From NCBI RefSeq assembly GCF_027409185.1, contig NC_084462.1:181712071-181776070 (forward strand): a stretch of DNA of 64,000 nucleotides, in the 5' to 3' direction. The notes below the pieces were generated by a model that was given only the letters and a program-made list of their open reading frames with translations, was not told where the DNA came from and did no database searches. This document shows positions 55,898 to 63,876 of this stretch, piece by piece. Position 1 is the first letter of the stretch; the number at the start of each line of letters is the position of its first letter. Position numbers and translations under genes: made by a program. The stretch comes from Cynocephalus volans (taxonomy: Eukaryota; Chordata; Mammalia; Dermoptera; Cynocephalidae).

Positions 55898-58507
55898 GAC
55901 AGGCTAACTTTTTTTTTCCTTTGAGAAAATGTCTGCCAAATATCCAGTTTGAATAGTTACAGTATTTCGAGTAAAAATGTTCTGTGATAAAAGCAGTGGT
56001 CTCAGCTCACAGCTCCAGCAGTTGCACAGGTGCTTTTCCTTGAGAGAACCACTGTACTTCAACATGCAACAGAAGGGCTGGGCACGCCCGTCCATTTTGT
56101 CATGTGGAATACAAAAATACCTGTCCTTGAAAATGAAAAAAGAAAAAAAAAATTATAAAAAAATACCTGTCCTCAAGGGTCAGGATTTAGTGAAAAAAAT
56201 TTTGTGTGTGTGTGCATCAAAGACACTCTTAAGTGAAACTCAGGTTTTTACTGTGAGCACATGCTAGTGAACGGTCCAATGACTACTAGTAGAGTTTGGT
56301 GCTGCTGCCTTGATTCAGGCTGAGGTTCCAAATAGCTTCACCCACCGTGACTCTTGCACCATCAGTGCAAAATGTCAGCCCAGGGAAAAGTACAGATGAC
56401 AGCTTAGTATCATTATTGAAATGGTATGACATGGCAGACCCCTGGAAGGGTCTTAGGGACCCTCTGGGAGCATGGACCCCACTTGGAGAACTGCTGCTCT
56501 ACAGGAAGATGTTTCAAGGTTATCAAGGGTTCGGTGTACTCGTACGACCGCAGTTGTCTCTCTTCCACTGCCGTGGTGCTGCGGGCAGGTTTGTGAGGAG
56601 ATGGAGAGAAGGCTACTCATGCACCACCACTCAGTAGGTGGAGAGAAAATCACACTCAAAAAAAGTTGTTCATAAGCGCTTTGATCACTTTAAGAGACTC
56701 AAGTATTTCATGAGATTTGCCAAAAAGACATGGGAGGAGATGTGTTTTTGCAAAATACAGTACAATAAATTTAATCTCATCATCAATCAGCTAAGAGAAA
56801 AGCTGAAAAGCTACCATTCTAAATAGTTTCAAATGTGGGGGGCACGGAGAGAATATGCCTTTATATAGTCCTTTATGTTTTGGGATAGTGGGAGTTTCTC
56901 CATCTTGATTGTGGTGGTGGTTACAAATTTTGACACTAATTTGTCAAAATTAATGGAATTGTATACCTAAAAAAGGTGAATTTTACTGTATATAAATTTT
57001 ACCAATAAATCTGATCACTGTCCCTTTTTTCTTCCAGAAAGGTCTATGATATTATGGCAATTTTATTTTTGTTTTGTTTTTTTAATAGACGAATAATAAC
57101 TATATGTATTTATGGGGTACAAAGTAATATTTCAATACATGTGTACATTGTGGAATGACCAAGTTAGAGTAACTAATATCCATTACCTCAAATACTTATC
57201 ATTTCTTTATAGTAAGAACATTTACAATTCTCTTTTAGCTATTTTGAAGTATATGTAATATTATAGTCACCTTGCTGTGCAATGTAGAACATCAGAACTT
57301 ATTTCTCCTAACTGTAACTTTGTACCCATTGACCAACGTCTTCCCTTTCCCTGTCCACCCCCTCCTTCAGCCTCTGGTACCCATCATTCTACTCTCTACT
57401 TCCTATGAATTCAACTTTTTTAGATTCCACATTAGGTCAAATGGTATATGTGATCTGTGCCTGGCTTATTTCACTTAATATAATGTCCTCTGGGTTCATC
57501 CATGTTGTTGCAAATGACAGAATTTCCTGTTTTTTTAAGGCAGGATAGTATTCCATTGTGTATATATACCACATTTTAAAAATCCATTTATTCATTAATG
57601 GACACTTAGATTTTCTCCACATCTGCAGCGATATTTCTTAAACAATTGATGAAACTGCTACAGGAGAAGAGTGATTATAATTATAGAAGCAAATTTTTGA
57701 CACCATGAAATATATATAGCTTGTGTTCGTGGTAAAATGCCTTCCAGAATTTTACTTAGAGTTTCTATATATATACGTATATATAATACCATTTTATGTT
57801 AATGCCATCTTATGTATTTAATACCATCTTAATTTTCTTCTAACCTGTTTTCTATGACCCTTTCAGTTGGCAAGGATATGATATCCTCAAAATTGCTTTG
57901 AATTCTTTGTAGGAGAGTGTCATATGAACTTATAGAGCTGATCATTGTCACAGTAATTTTACAGAAAGTCCTATTCTGTTGTGTTTTAAAGTAGAATAAA
58001 TAATACACACAGTGTGACATATTTCTGTTTAGATCTTTATGGATTCTTTTTTTGAACTATCTACTGAGAACATTTTAAAAGAAATTGTACAGATATTTAA
58101 ATGTTTCTTGTCAAAATTGATGTAGAACATAACAGGTGTTAACATTGACTATTTTCTTATTAGTAATGACTTTTATAAATAATTTCGTTGCATTGGGTTA
58201 ACATTGAATCTGAAGAGAATCAATCATACATTAAAAGGTGTAAATTGACTTAAATGCAGCTAGCAGAAATGATGCTTACTAGTTATAAGAGAAGTCAGGT
58301 TACTTTCACTCAGCATTGACATTAGGTTTAACTGGACTTCCTGTGACAGGGGGTCTGTAACTCCCACTTGGTGTTAGAAGAGCCGTCTTCAATTGTGCAG
58401 CTGGATTATAGCCAGAAAGTGCTGCTCGTCTCTACATTGCAAAGAAGTCTGCTTTTTTACACTGAAGAAAAGTCTGTCAAGCAAATTGGAACACAACCAA
58501 GAAAAAG
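23589..58507 (+). CDS. TECPR2: TECPR2, tectonin beta-propeller repeat-containing protein 2 (N-terminal part, continues past the window)
   Basis: CDS join(23589-23807, 52882-53010, 53402-53533, 58350-58507): 638 nt, 212 codons plus two bases, all GT-AG and phase-consistent. The protein starts [20 protein letters not shown], the TECPR2 N-terminus as I remember it. The visible part belongs to the N-terminal WD40-type propeller, with blade-like strands such as [50 protein letters not shown] and [14 protein letters not shown]. Human TECPR2 has about 1,411 residues, so roughly 85% of the protein, including the tectonin repeats and C-terminal LIR, lies beyond 64000. Known role: binds ATG8-family proteins and HOPS/BLOC-1, supports ER export and autophagosome-lysosome traffic; human loss causes HSAN9/SPG49. 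No disabling change is seen. Confidence 0.96.
24674..24868. mobile_element. Hsmar2-like MITE split by a CYN SINE
   Basis: Left end aagggtatttcaaaaagttc, right end ccacaaacttttcaaagtac and cttcac form inverted ends of one MITE. A reversed CYN monomer with a G-rich/T-rich head lies at about 24738-24836 inside it. Confidence 0.65.
24738..24836 (-). mobile_element. CYN SINE monomer
   Basis: ggctggctggtatagagatc.. gaccttggtgttaccagcac.. aaccagccagcc; tail is T8 followed by G14. Short duplication ttccacga/ttccacaa on the two sides. Confidence 0.82.
25148..25252 (-). mobile_element. CYN SINE monomer
   Basis: Reverse monomer with (gctt)n/(gttt)n tail. 22-bp target duplication aagaccattacatagttaat.. 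at 25126-25147 and 25253-25274, with one mismatch. Confidence 0.92.
25325..26880 (+). mobile_element. HAL1/L1M-type LINE fragment (ORF1 end to ORF2 endonuclease start)
   Basis: ORF1 3'-type text at 25480-25740 (an 85-codon frame including [20 protein letters not shown], resembling the ORF1 C-terminal region) and endonuclease-type text near 26660 (attatagtgggagatttcaa, that is VGDFN). Stops and shifts break the frames. A truncated CYN copy sits at 26220-26300. Confidence 0.75.
26220..26300 (+). mobile_element. CYN SINE, 5' truncated
   Basis: ccttataacaccaaagtcaa.. ccataccagccagctgct then (aaac)n. Only the B-box half remains. Confidence 0.75.
26910..27118 (-). mobile_element. L1M 3'UTR fragment
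   Basis: cctttctattgaagtataat, gtacaatttgatgaatttaa and ccaaggtgactattctgact match the reversed L1M tail also seen at 17.2 kb. Confidence 0.7.
27120..29290. other. TECPR2 intron 2, no recognised gene
   Basis: Contains a GC-richer patch at 27400-28220 with a 104-codon minus-strand frame (27374-27688) and 109/103-codon plus frames. No family is recognised and no splice structure is evident. Poly(A) at 28872-28891. Confidence 0.35.
29312..29371 (-). mobile_element. CYN SINE fragment
   Basis: T-run then ggtggctggccggtacaggg.. gaccttgg. Target duplication gaaagattgtgttttta at 29295-29311 and gaaagatcatgttttta at 29372-29388 marks a short insertion. Confidence 0.82.
29956..32291 (-). mobile_element. 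MaLR (ERVL-MaLR, THE1/MST-like) provirus, both LTRs present
   Basis: LTRs at 29956-30294 and 31892-32291 are near copies in minus orientation (..ctgttgcttataac.., aactgggtaatttataag..); the left one has lost about 60-75 bp. The ~1.6-kb interior has THE1-int-like text (gtgaaatcaaaaacaagttg, caatggtggggcaagtatag) and no intact coding frame. 5-bp flanks gaagt and aaagt fit a target duplication. It is an old inactive endogenous retroviral relic. Confidence 0.85.
32297..33122. other. Intron stretch between two retroelements
   Basis: The first 260 bp continue the ancient repeat broken by the provirus (gagtgccaaaaggggtggtt, gtattccaggaagaaggagg). The rest looks unique and AT-rich. Confidence 0.45.
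33132..35496 (+). mobile_element. Composite VNTR-bearing L1-mobilised retroelement (SVA-like layout)
   Basis: Three parts. 33132-33930 is a leader opening ggagatttctggtcaagatg, a L1-5'UTR-like start. 33931-34975 is about 13 tandem units of roughly 80 bp. 34976-35496 is a tail ending with L1-3'UTR-like text (gatttgatcaacatatctca, accccaaaaatatgtataat), AATAAA at 35469-35474 and poly(A). A 9-bp duplication cacagtgag at 33123-33131 and 35497-35505 shows one insertion event. No reverse-transcriptase or ORF1 reading frame is present, so it would depend on L1 proteins. The family is not one I can name. Confidence 0.8.
33931..34975. repeat. ~80-bp GC-rich VNTR, about 13 units
   Basis: Unit core: gccagcacctcggggcccac, ccagggacctggggcatgga, then gaaggggaccagacccccct and cccacaaccaggcacacca. 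Unit starts fall near 34024, 34102, 34192, 34272, 34352, 34432, 34508, 34592, 34672, 34752, 34828, 34888 and 34966. Unit length varies from 60 to 90. Long frames on both strands come from this GC-rich periodic sequence. Confidence 0.92.
35506..35928. other. Short intron stretch, partly L1-like
   Basis: gtgctacaaagtcttttcca and caataaatggtgtgggagag resemble L1 ORF2 text. The remainder is not recognised. Confidence 0.4.
35930..36040 (+). mobile_element. CYN SINE monomer
   Basis: ggcctggccagttagctcag.. ttataacaccagagtcaagg.. ccataccggccagctgcc and A-rich tail. Confidence 0.88.
36682..36772. mobile_element. Hsmar2-like mariner MITE, nearly complete
   Basis: gagggcacttcaaaaagttc at the left and gtgaattttttgaagaacct at the right are inverted ends of a ~85-bp element after a TA. 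Confidence 0.68.
36775..38690. other. TECPR2 intron 2, no recognised gene
   Basis: AT-rich and mostly unique-looking. Open frames up to 132 codons (38252-38650 minus) have no recognised homologue. Confidence 0.4.
39034..39206 (-). mobile_element. CYN SINE dimer, full right-arm version of the GC-rich subtype
   Basis: Target duplication ccctgctttcttt at 39021-39033 and ccctgctttctta at 39207-39219. The left arm has gagcgccactgcgctccc and the right arm retains the complete second unit. Confidence 0.92.
40170..40258 (-). mobile_element. CYN SINE monomer
   Basis: gcctggccggtacagcaatt.. gaccttggtgttaccaacat.. ctgagctaactggac. The surrounding tatgtggtatatttatt-type text is repeated on both sides. 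Confidence 0.82.
40620..41155. other. Unidentified ~535-bp block inside the reversed L1
   Basis: Sequence from gccccccacggatttgtcac to tgtgaagtacatatg is unlike the flanking L1 text. It could be a solo LTR, but I see no confident LTR ends or duplication. Confidence 0.35.
41507..41913 (+). mobile_element. Solo MaLR LTR (MST/THE1-like)
   Basis: 407 bp from tgatggactttagatgtg to cagcacaaaacgggctaaaa-ca, with aaattacccagtctcag near the 3' end. Perfect 5-bp target duplication tactg at 41502-41506 and 41914-41918. Confidence 0.9.
42462..42829. other. Intron stretch, nothing recognised
   Basis: No gene, and no clear repeat before the next SINE. Confidence 0.4.
42847..43002 (-). mobile_element. CYN SINE dimer, short right-arm subtype, very young
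   Basis: Long poly(T) head (about 30 T). Perfect 17-bp duplication caggagttctggctttt at 42830-42846 and 43003-43019. Right arm has the same deletion as the copy at 20467-20604. Confidence 0.95.
43020..45375. other. TECPR2 intron 2, mostly unique with a MIR
   Basis: MIR at about 43925-44170 (gggtgtgaatcctggctgtt, aaccttaggtaaatcactat, ttgtaaaatgaggctagcta). Nothing coding is recognised. Confidence 0.5.
47119..47842 (+). mobile_element. VNTR-bearing insertion inside the L1
   Basis: The L1 text atgaagaaataaagatct is broken at 47118 and resumes with aagatctcaataaaggtaaa at 47843. The insert is a 105-bp VNTR, a pyrimidine-rich stretch (cttcttcctcctcctcccac), then ctctgcaacaatatcttaga and an A/T-rich tail from 47765. 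Repeated aaagatct at 47111-47118 and 47843-47850 is a probable target duplication; an alternative right copy is at 47825-47831. Confidence 0.65.
47120..47640. repeat. 105-bp tandem repeat, 5 units
   Basis: Units start at 47120, 47225, 47330, 47435 and 47540, exactly 105 bp apart, each beginning ggggcagtggg. Units 2-4 are nearly identical and the outer ones diverged. Because 105 is divisible by 3, all frames stay open and produce 136- to 195-codon repeat proteins with no known function. Confidence 0.97.
51308..51398 (+). mobile_element. CYN SINE monomer
   Basis: gctagcaggtcagcccactt.. ggtgctgatgacaccaaggt.. cccatactggccagccgc. No clear poly(A) remains. Confidence 0.82.
51400..51893. other. 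Unexplained ~490-bp block replacing part of the L1
   Basis: Between L1 text ending catcaaaagacactattgtc and resuming accacctcacatggattagg. The block starts caagagtgagggactaagg. No repeat family or gene is recognised, and no duplication was found. Confidence 0.4.
52882..53010 (+). CDS. TECPR2: TECPR2 second coding exon
   Basis: 129 nt, 43 codons, phase 0 to 0. It reads [20 protein letters not shown] and ends LPGRNKQ. Acceptor tcatcttttag ends at 52881; donor gtaagt at 53011. It lies only about 220 bp downstream of the 3' end of a long sense-oriented L1. Confidence 0.96.
53402..53533 (+). CDS. TECPR2: TECPR2 third coding exon
   Basis: 132 nt, 44 codons, phase 0 to 0. It reads [20 protein letters not shown] and ends SSLDLDQ. 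Acceptor tttattcatag ends at 53401; donor gtaaaa at 53534. The AWSPNG and FSGDDKGKI segment looks like a WD40 blade. Confidence 0.96.
53985..54180 (-). repeat. MIR-like fragment
   Basis: tttaatcctcacaactggtt.. agtaaccagcccaggggcac.. cattcaaactgaggctctgc is reversed MIR-type text. Confidence 0.6.
54662..54752 (+). mobile_element. CYN SINE monomer
   Basis: ggttagctggttagaatgtg.. ttataacaaccaagatcaaa.. cccgtaccagccaacc and A-rich tail. Confidence 0.85.
55017..55393 (-). mobile_element. 5'-truncated copy sharing the 3' tail of the 33-35 kb composite element
   Basis: Reverse complement reads ccagccactggag.. ggagagtcaccagcagag.. gggggacctgaacac.. attgatttgatcaatata.. accccaaaaatatgtataat, colinear with 35088-35478. 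Target duplication aaccatatgaatgaattt at 54999-55016 and aaccatatggatgaattt at 55394-55411. Confidence 0.85.
55686..55838 (+). mobile_element. CYN SINE dimer, GC-rich subtype, partly deleted right arm
   Basis: ggcggaacccgtggctcact with an enlarged left-arm middle (gcacagcggtgctgcccgcg), then right arm gctcactggctgagcgtggt joined to gggttccggtccccttaccg. Confidence 0.9.
55838..55896. repeat. (CA)n microsatellite at the SINE 3' end
   Basis: CA repeats begin directly after the SINE's ttaccgg, which itself recurs once (accggacacac), where a poly(A) tail is expected. Confidence 0.95.
56497..57058. other. Intron stretch after the hAT element
   Basis: About 56640-57020 resembles a decayed L1 or LTR-type 3' region (ttgattgtggtggtggttac, aattgtatacctaaaaaagg). 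Not firmly assigned. Confidence 0.4.
57060..57625 (-). mobile_element. L1 3' end (L1MA/L1PB-like)
   Basis: Reversed: atgtatttatggggtacaaa, tgtgtacattgtggaatgac, cttatttcacttaatataat, tatttcattgtg-like and gtatatataccacattttaa. 5'-truncated. Confidence 0.85.
57640..58345. other. TECPR2 intron before the fourth coding exon
   Basis: AT-rich, unique-looking. No gene or clear repeat seen. Confidence 0.45.
58350..58507 (+). CDS. TECPR2: TECPR2 fourth coding exon
   Basis: 158 nt, phase 0 to 2. It reads [20 protein letters not shown], then [20 protein letters not shown], ending QPRK plus AG. Acceptor ttcctgtgacag ends at 58349; donor gtaagc at 58508. The next TECPR2 exon was not found before 64000. 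Confidence 0.95.
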
Positions 58508-58848
58508 GTAAGCTTCACAAGTATTCCAGTTTGGTCTTACTGTGGGGCCTTGTTATAGAAGGTGCTTTAAGTTTCCCTAGGTTTCCTGTTTACCAGATGC
58601 AAGCCCACAGCGGCCTTAGCTGGGAATACCTCCTCCTGGAGTCAGACAAGAAGAGTGAGTCCCTGTTGTTGAGGAGCTGAAGGAACCTGCAGGTGTGGCC
58701 ACTGTGCCTCGTAGGGTGCTATGGTCTGTGTCCACTCCTTGTGCAGGCATCCCCTCCACACAGCCCTGGGGAGGGGTCAGGGATGTGGAGTTCACTCCTT
58801 ATTCAGCAAGTGTTTATCAGGCACCTCTGTGCACTTGGCTTCTTGTGC

Positions 58849-58886
58849 CTAACACTAACCCTAACTCTAACCCCTAACCCCTAACC
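58849..58886. repeat. Short interstitial telomeric (CCCTAA)n-like tract
   Basis: ctaacactaaccctaactct followed by aacccctaacccctaacc: about six imperfect CCCTAA-type units in an intron. Confidence 0.85.
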
Positions 58887-58889
58887 TTC

Positions 58890-60420
58890 TTTGTGGCTCA
58901 GGATGACATGGTAACCAAGGCAGGTGGGAGCCCTCCACTGTGGAAACTTAAATGCAGACAGAGCCCATGTTAACAATTGTGTATACTGCCGTGGGGTACC
59001 ATTCAGTGTGCTGTTTGAGTTTAAACAGGTTTCTAACCAGCCTAGAGGTCAGGGAAGACTTCCTGAAAGTGTGGGCCGGCACGATGAGTGGGATTAGCCA
59101 GGGAAGGGGAGTGTTCCAGGTTAAGACATTCTCCCTCCTTTGACCTGCTATGTGGAGGAAGGACAGGAAAGAGAAGGCTAGGCCAAGTCTACCTGGCCAG
59201 CCAGACATGTGGGGAAAGGCAGTCACAACATGTGGATGACCTACAATTCTTAGTCCCTACCCCAGCCTGGAATACTCACGGGGATCGGGTGAGGAAGGGG
59301 TAGGTAGAGTGATGGAGTTGGTCCCTCCTGATCCTGAGCAGGAGGGGGACAAAGTGACAAGGTCGGGGAAGGGAGAAAGCAGAGGACGGCATCAGTGCAG
59401 GCAGGTTGCAGATTGGCTGGTGGGAGTTGGAGGAGTTCCCATCTGTGTCTACAAGAGAAGGGTCACTGTTCCCGCAGAGAGTCAGGGGCAGGGGCAGATG
59501 GGCCAGGGAACACAGAGAGGGCTTGAGGCGAGCTCTGTGGAGAATGCAGAGCAGGCTGACTTGGAAGCTCAGTGAGATTGGCAGGTGTTGCTGAGGGCTG
59601 GCTGAGGCTGGTAGTGCCATTGGTGACAGGCTGTCAGAGGAGGGCTGGTGAGGTCAGACAGTGAAGCTGCGTCTATGGTCCTATTCATCATCCATTATTC
59701 AGTGTCCTGGGCTTTGCAGCAGCACAGCAGTTCGTTCTCTTTTCTGCATGGCAGCCCTTCCGCTGTTAATAGACATTCTCATACCTCCCCTTCAGCTTTG
59801 ATTTCCCATGCTGAATACCCTCTTAATTTCATTGACAATCTGCCCTTTTTATGGCAGTGGTCTCCCTTTCGTCCCCTGCAAAACTCTGGAGTTTGTAGCT
59901 TGGGATTAGTGGTTCTGCAGAACTTGATTCTGACTTTCCCTCTGCTAGTACTTTATTCTTCTGCCTGGCGTTTTTGTCCTAGCTCATCTGTTGATGTCCT
60001 ACTGCATTGTGTCTTTTTGGAAGGAAGGCAGAGTGTGAAGAGAGATTTAAAAATTGGTTATGTTTCATGGATCATATACTCAACAGTCTCTCTTAAAACC
60101 TGGCCTTCTAACCTCTCGTATGGAGACCTGAGCAATTTCTGTGAACCTTTCCTGGTGTGACTGAGTGAAGTCTTGCCAACATTGATTAAAAGAGCTGCAC
60201 TCTGTGCCAGCCACTGTCTAGGATGTGGAAACAAACAAATGTGTCCCCTTTCTCAGAGGGAGGGATATTTTATTGAGCCTTACAGAAGTAGGGGTTAATC
60301 CAGAATAAATGGAAAAGTTTTAGCTTTCTGTGTCTTAGAGGCTTGTCTTTCTGTTGGGTACTATTTTAGATGGTAGTCATGAAAGGGCACCTGCCCGCCT
60401 ATCCCTGGAAGCAGTGTGTC
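58890..60420. other. TECPR2 intron, no recognised gene
   Basis: Purine-rich old repeat-like sequence. Open frames on both strands at 59276-59620 and 59648-60160 match no known protein. Confidence 0.4.
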
Positions 60421-60426
60421 ATTCAC

Positions 60427-60588
60427 TGTATAAGTCCGTTTTGTGTCGCTGTAACAGAACTACCTGAGACTGGGTAATTTAGATCTGGCACGGGCCTCAG
60501 GCTGCTTCTATACACAGCAGAAAGTGGCAGGCAGCCGGCGGGTACAAGCAGATCACATGGCGAGAGGAAGTGAGCGAGAGAGAGAGAG

Positions 60589-60627
<39 letters not shown>

Positions 60628-60837
60628 AGAGGAGGTGCCAAGGTTCTTTTAAATAACCAGCTCTCGCAGGAACTAACAGAGCGAGAACTCACTCATTACT
60701 CCACCCTCCCCCAGGGAGAGCATTAATCCATTCATGAGGGATCCACTCCCACAACTCAATCAGTTTCCGACACTGACACATTCAGGATCAAATTTCCATA
60801 TGAGTTTTGGAGGGGACAACACATCCGAACTCCATCA
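60427..60837 (-). mobile_element. Solo MaLR LTR with internal (GA)n expansion
   Basis: tgtataagtccgttttgtgt.. gagactgggtaatttaga.. at the left and gagttttggaggggacaaca at the right, reversed LTR orientation. A (GA)n run lies at 60568-60627. Flanks ttcac and ttcag fit a 5-bp duplication. Confidence 0.88.
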
Positions 60838-60839
60838 TT

Positions 60840-63800
60840 CAGCAAGCTGCAGTGCACTGCTGCAGTGCACGCGGAGTGCAGCAGTGAGTAAGAGGACAGC
60901 CACAGAGACAAGGCCTCTGCCCGCAGCATAATGGGAGAGGCAGCCCATCAGCAAGATGTGCGCAGGCCACAGTCGGTGCTGTAAGGGAGCAGTCAGGGTC
61001 AAGTACTAGAGAATCAATAGGCATGGGGGCGGGGTGCTTTTTCTAGATAGTAGTCAGGAAAGGCCTCCATGGGTGGTGATATTTGAGCTGAAGCCAAAAG
61101 CCTGGGAAGAGCTCCTGGGAGAAAATTCATTCCAGGCTCAGGGGACAGCAAATACCAGGGCCCCCAATTGGGCCAGGGCTTGGATGTTTGAGGAGCCAGA
61201 AGGGGCCGGGGTGGCTGTGGAGAGATGGGTCGGGGCACGGGCATAGAAAGAGGCTGGAAAGGAAGGTGTGAGCTGGCTTGGGAAGGGGTGCCATCGCACT
61301 TTTTCTTCTGGCATCATGGAAAGTCATCGAAGGGCTTTAGGCAGGAGAATAAGTCTGAGCTACATTTCAGAGCTCACCTTAGCTCTGTGTGGAGAATTAA
61401 GTGGAGACGGGCAGAGGAGAACAGTGGGGAGGGTATTGTAGGAGTCCAGGGGGCAGGGAAGGAGGCTGCACTGGGGTGGTTGTTACCAGGAGGAGGGGTA
61501 GGTGGAGGGAAATGCGGTGTGGAAAGAGAAAGGACAGGGCAGGGTGATGGAGTGGATAAACTGGGAGAGGGGAAAAAAAGAATAAAGATTACTCTGCTCT
61601 TGGCTAACACAGCTAGATAGGCGGGGAAGCCATTTACTAAGATGGGAAGACTGGGGGAAGGCTAGGTTTGAGGTCGAGACCTCAGGAGTTCTATTTTGGA
61701 CATCCTGAGTTTGAGATGCCTGGTAGCCAGGGGGGAGTAGCAATAGGGGTTACATGTCCAGGCCTGGAGCCCAGGGAAGAGGTCTCAGCCATAGATGAAA
61801 ATTAGGTCATCAGATACAGGTGACAATGGGTGAGTTGACCTAGGGAGTGTTCATTCACCCAGCACTGGAAACTCCTTCCTGAGTCTGCTCTGTGCCGGAT
61901 ACTCTTCACCTGGGGAGACAGCTGTGAACAAGAGGAAGGTCTCTGATCTCAGGAGCTCGTGTTCCTATGGGGAGACGGACATCAAGCAAATTTGCTGTAC
62001 AGGGTTGGGTGGTTATACACCAGGGTGCGCAGCTAGAAGAGGGAGCAAGGGGCATGGCATCTCTTTAGGTAGGAGGGCAGGGAAGGCTCCTCTGAAATGG
62101 GGATCTGAGCTGATTCCTGAAGGAAGGAGGGAAGAGCTGAGATGAGACCTTGGAGAGAAGCCCTAGAGGAGGAGAAGCAGCAAGGCCTGGTGTGCGCAGC
62201 AGAGCTGGAGCCTGGGGAGGACCCCACCCTTCGGCTGTAGGCCCTGCCCAGAGGGCTGCCTTATTCCAGTGCTGTGGATAGTCACCAGAGGGCTTCAGCC
62301 AGGGGAAGTCACTCTGGCTGCTGTTTGGAAATAGACTAGAGGGAACAAGAGTGGGGGTGCAGGGAGGTCAGCAGGGGCTCTGAGCGGTCCAGGTGAGGGC
62401 TGGGGCTGGCTCTGGGGTGTGAGAGAAAGAGATTAGTCAGCAATGGTCCCTAGATTGGTGGCTGGGCAGTTGGGTAAGTGTAGATGCTGTTCATTGACAT
62501 GGAGAGGCCTGGGAGGAGGAGATAAAGCAGTCTGTTGTGCACATGCAGCATCCTCTGCCTCCCAGTGGAGAGCTGGAGTACACCTCCCAGGGGGCCATGT
62601 GTTGGGAGCCCTTAGCTGTTAGCCGCATGGCAGGAGTTAAAGCTCAGGGCAGATGAGCACACCCAGAAGTGAGTACAGCTAGAGAAGTGGGGAGGAGTCG
62701 GGTGTCAGGGAGTGAGGCATCGGAGGCCGCGTGGAGGAAGCAGTGCCCACAGGACAGGCCGAGACGGGCCTCGGGATTTTGTAGCATGGAGGCCACATGT
62801 GACCTCCCTCGTGTGGAGCAGGGCCGAGGGACTGGAGGGGCAGAAAGAAAAGGAGTGGACAATGAGTACTGACATCTTTTTGGAGGAATTTTTCTGTAAA
62901 AGGGAACACAGGAATGGGTGGTGCTCATAGGGGAGTGTGTGCCTGGTGAGAGTTTTTAAAGATGGACTGTGGCAGCATATGGGGGTGTTGACACGGGCAG
63001 GCCAGCAGGGAGGACAAAGTGGCCATGAGGACAGAGTGCAGCTCACGGCCTCAGTAGAGCCCTGCTAGAGAGTGGACCAGGGCTCTTTTTCCAGGGTTGG
63101 AGGATGCACAGGTGGGAGGTGTGTAGTCCTCTTCTCAAGTCTGTGAGCCTTCTTGGACTGGACAGTATGGATGTTACTTACAGAAAACCTCACAGACCCC
63201 AGCCTCCCCAACTATGTGTTACACAGCCACCATCTGTGTTCTCTGTATTTATGTTGCTTTATTTTATGTGTCAGAGCCCTCCCTGTACCTCTTACTGTGT
63301 CTCCTGCAAGTCTAGCCTTCAGGGAAGTCCTCCGGGGCCGTAGCACTTTTGTTAACTGCAGGCAGCATTACAGGTGTGGAGCCTGCACCAAGTTCTGGAA
63401 CAGTGTCATGGTCACACCCATTTTGATGGCCTTTGGGCATTTGGCTATTGAGATTGTTGTCAAGGCTTCTTTAGCTCATTCCTTGACCCATCTTAGACTT
63501 TCATCCTCCCATTTTGGGTTCTGTCAGCCCTTAGCACTTCAAGCCTATGGCACCATAAATTATGTGTAAGATTAGAAAACACTACTGTATAGTTACAGTT
63601 GGAAAACACTCCCTTCATATTAATGTGGCTCTTAAAGGGAATTATTCTTTTAAAGTCATCAGTGATTTTTCTGGAAATTATCTCTGTCAAAATTAAGAAA
63701 CTGTTCATTTTTTTACGATTTTAGAATCCTGCAATGATTAGACCTTGAAGTTTTAGTGTCATATTGAGAATGACATGAGCAAGTGCTACAGAATCACACA

Positions 63801-63875
63801 GCAAGTAGACGTGGCTGAGTCGGGGATTTATTGCAATTTGCACCTGCCTTTAGCTGGTGTTTCCCAACTTAACTG
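60840..63875. other. TECPR2 intron, old purine-rich repeats
   Basis: Ancient repeat text at 61040-61470 (gtcatcgaagggctttaggc), 61840-62340 (agcactggaaactccttcct, gggcttcagccaggggaagt) and nearby. No exon matching TECPR2 was found. Confidence 0.45.
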
Positions 63876-63876
63876 C

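Larger units (their letters stand above)
54370..56496. mobile_element. Charlie1/MER5-type hAT transposon with three nested insertions
   Basis: Left end cagtagttctctaacctttt and right end ggaccccacttggagaactg-ctg are inverted. Adjacent cagtaccccattatgctc and cccctggaagggtcttaggg are Charlie1-like. It is interrupted by a CYN at 54662-54752, a 5'-truncated L1-like tail at 55017-55393 and a CYN dimer plus CA repeat at 55686-55896. No intact transposase frame remains. Flanks ttctctag and ctctacag are near the hAT target preference. Confidence 0.75.
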
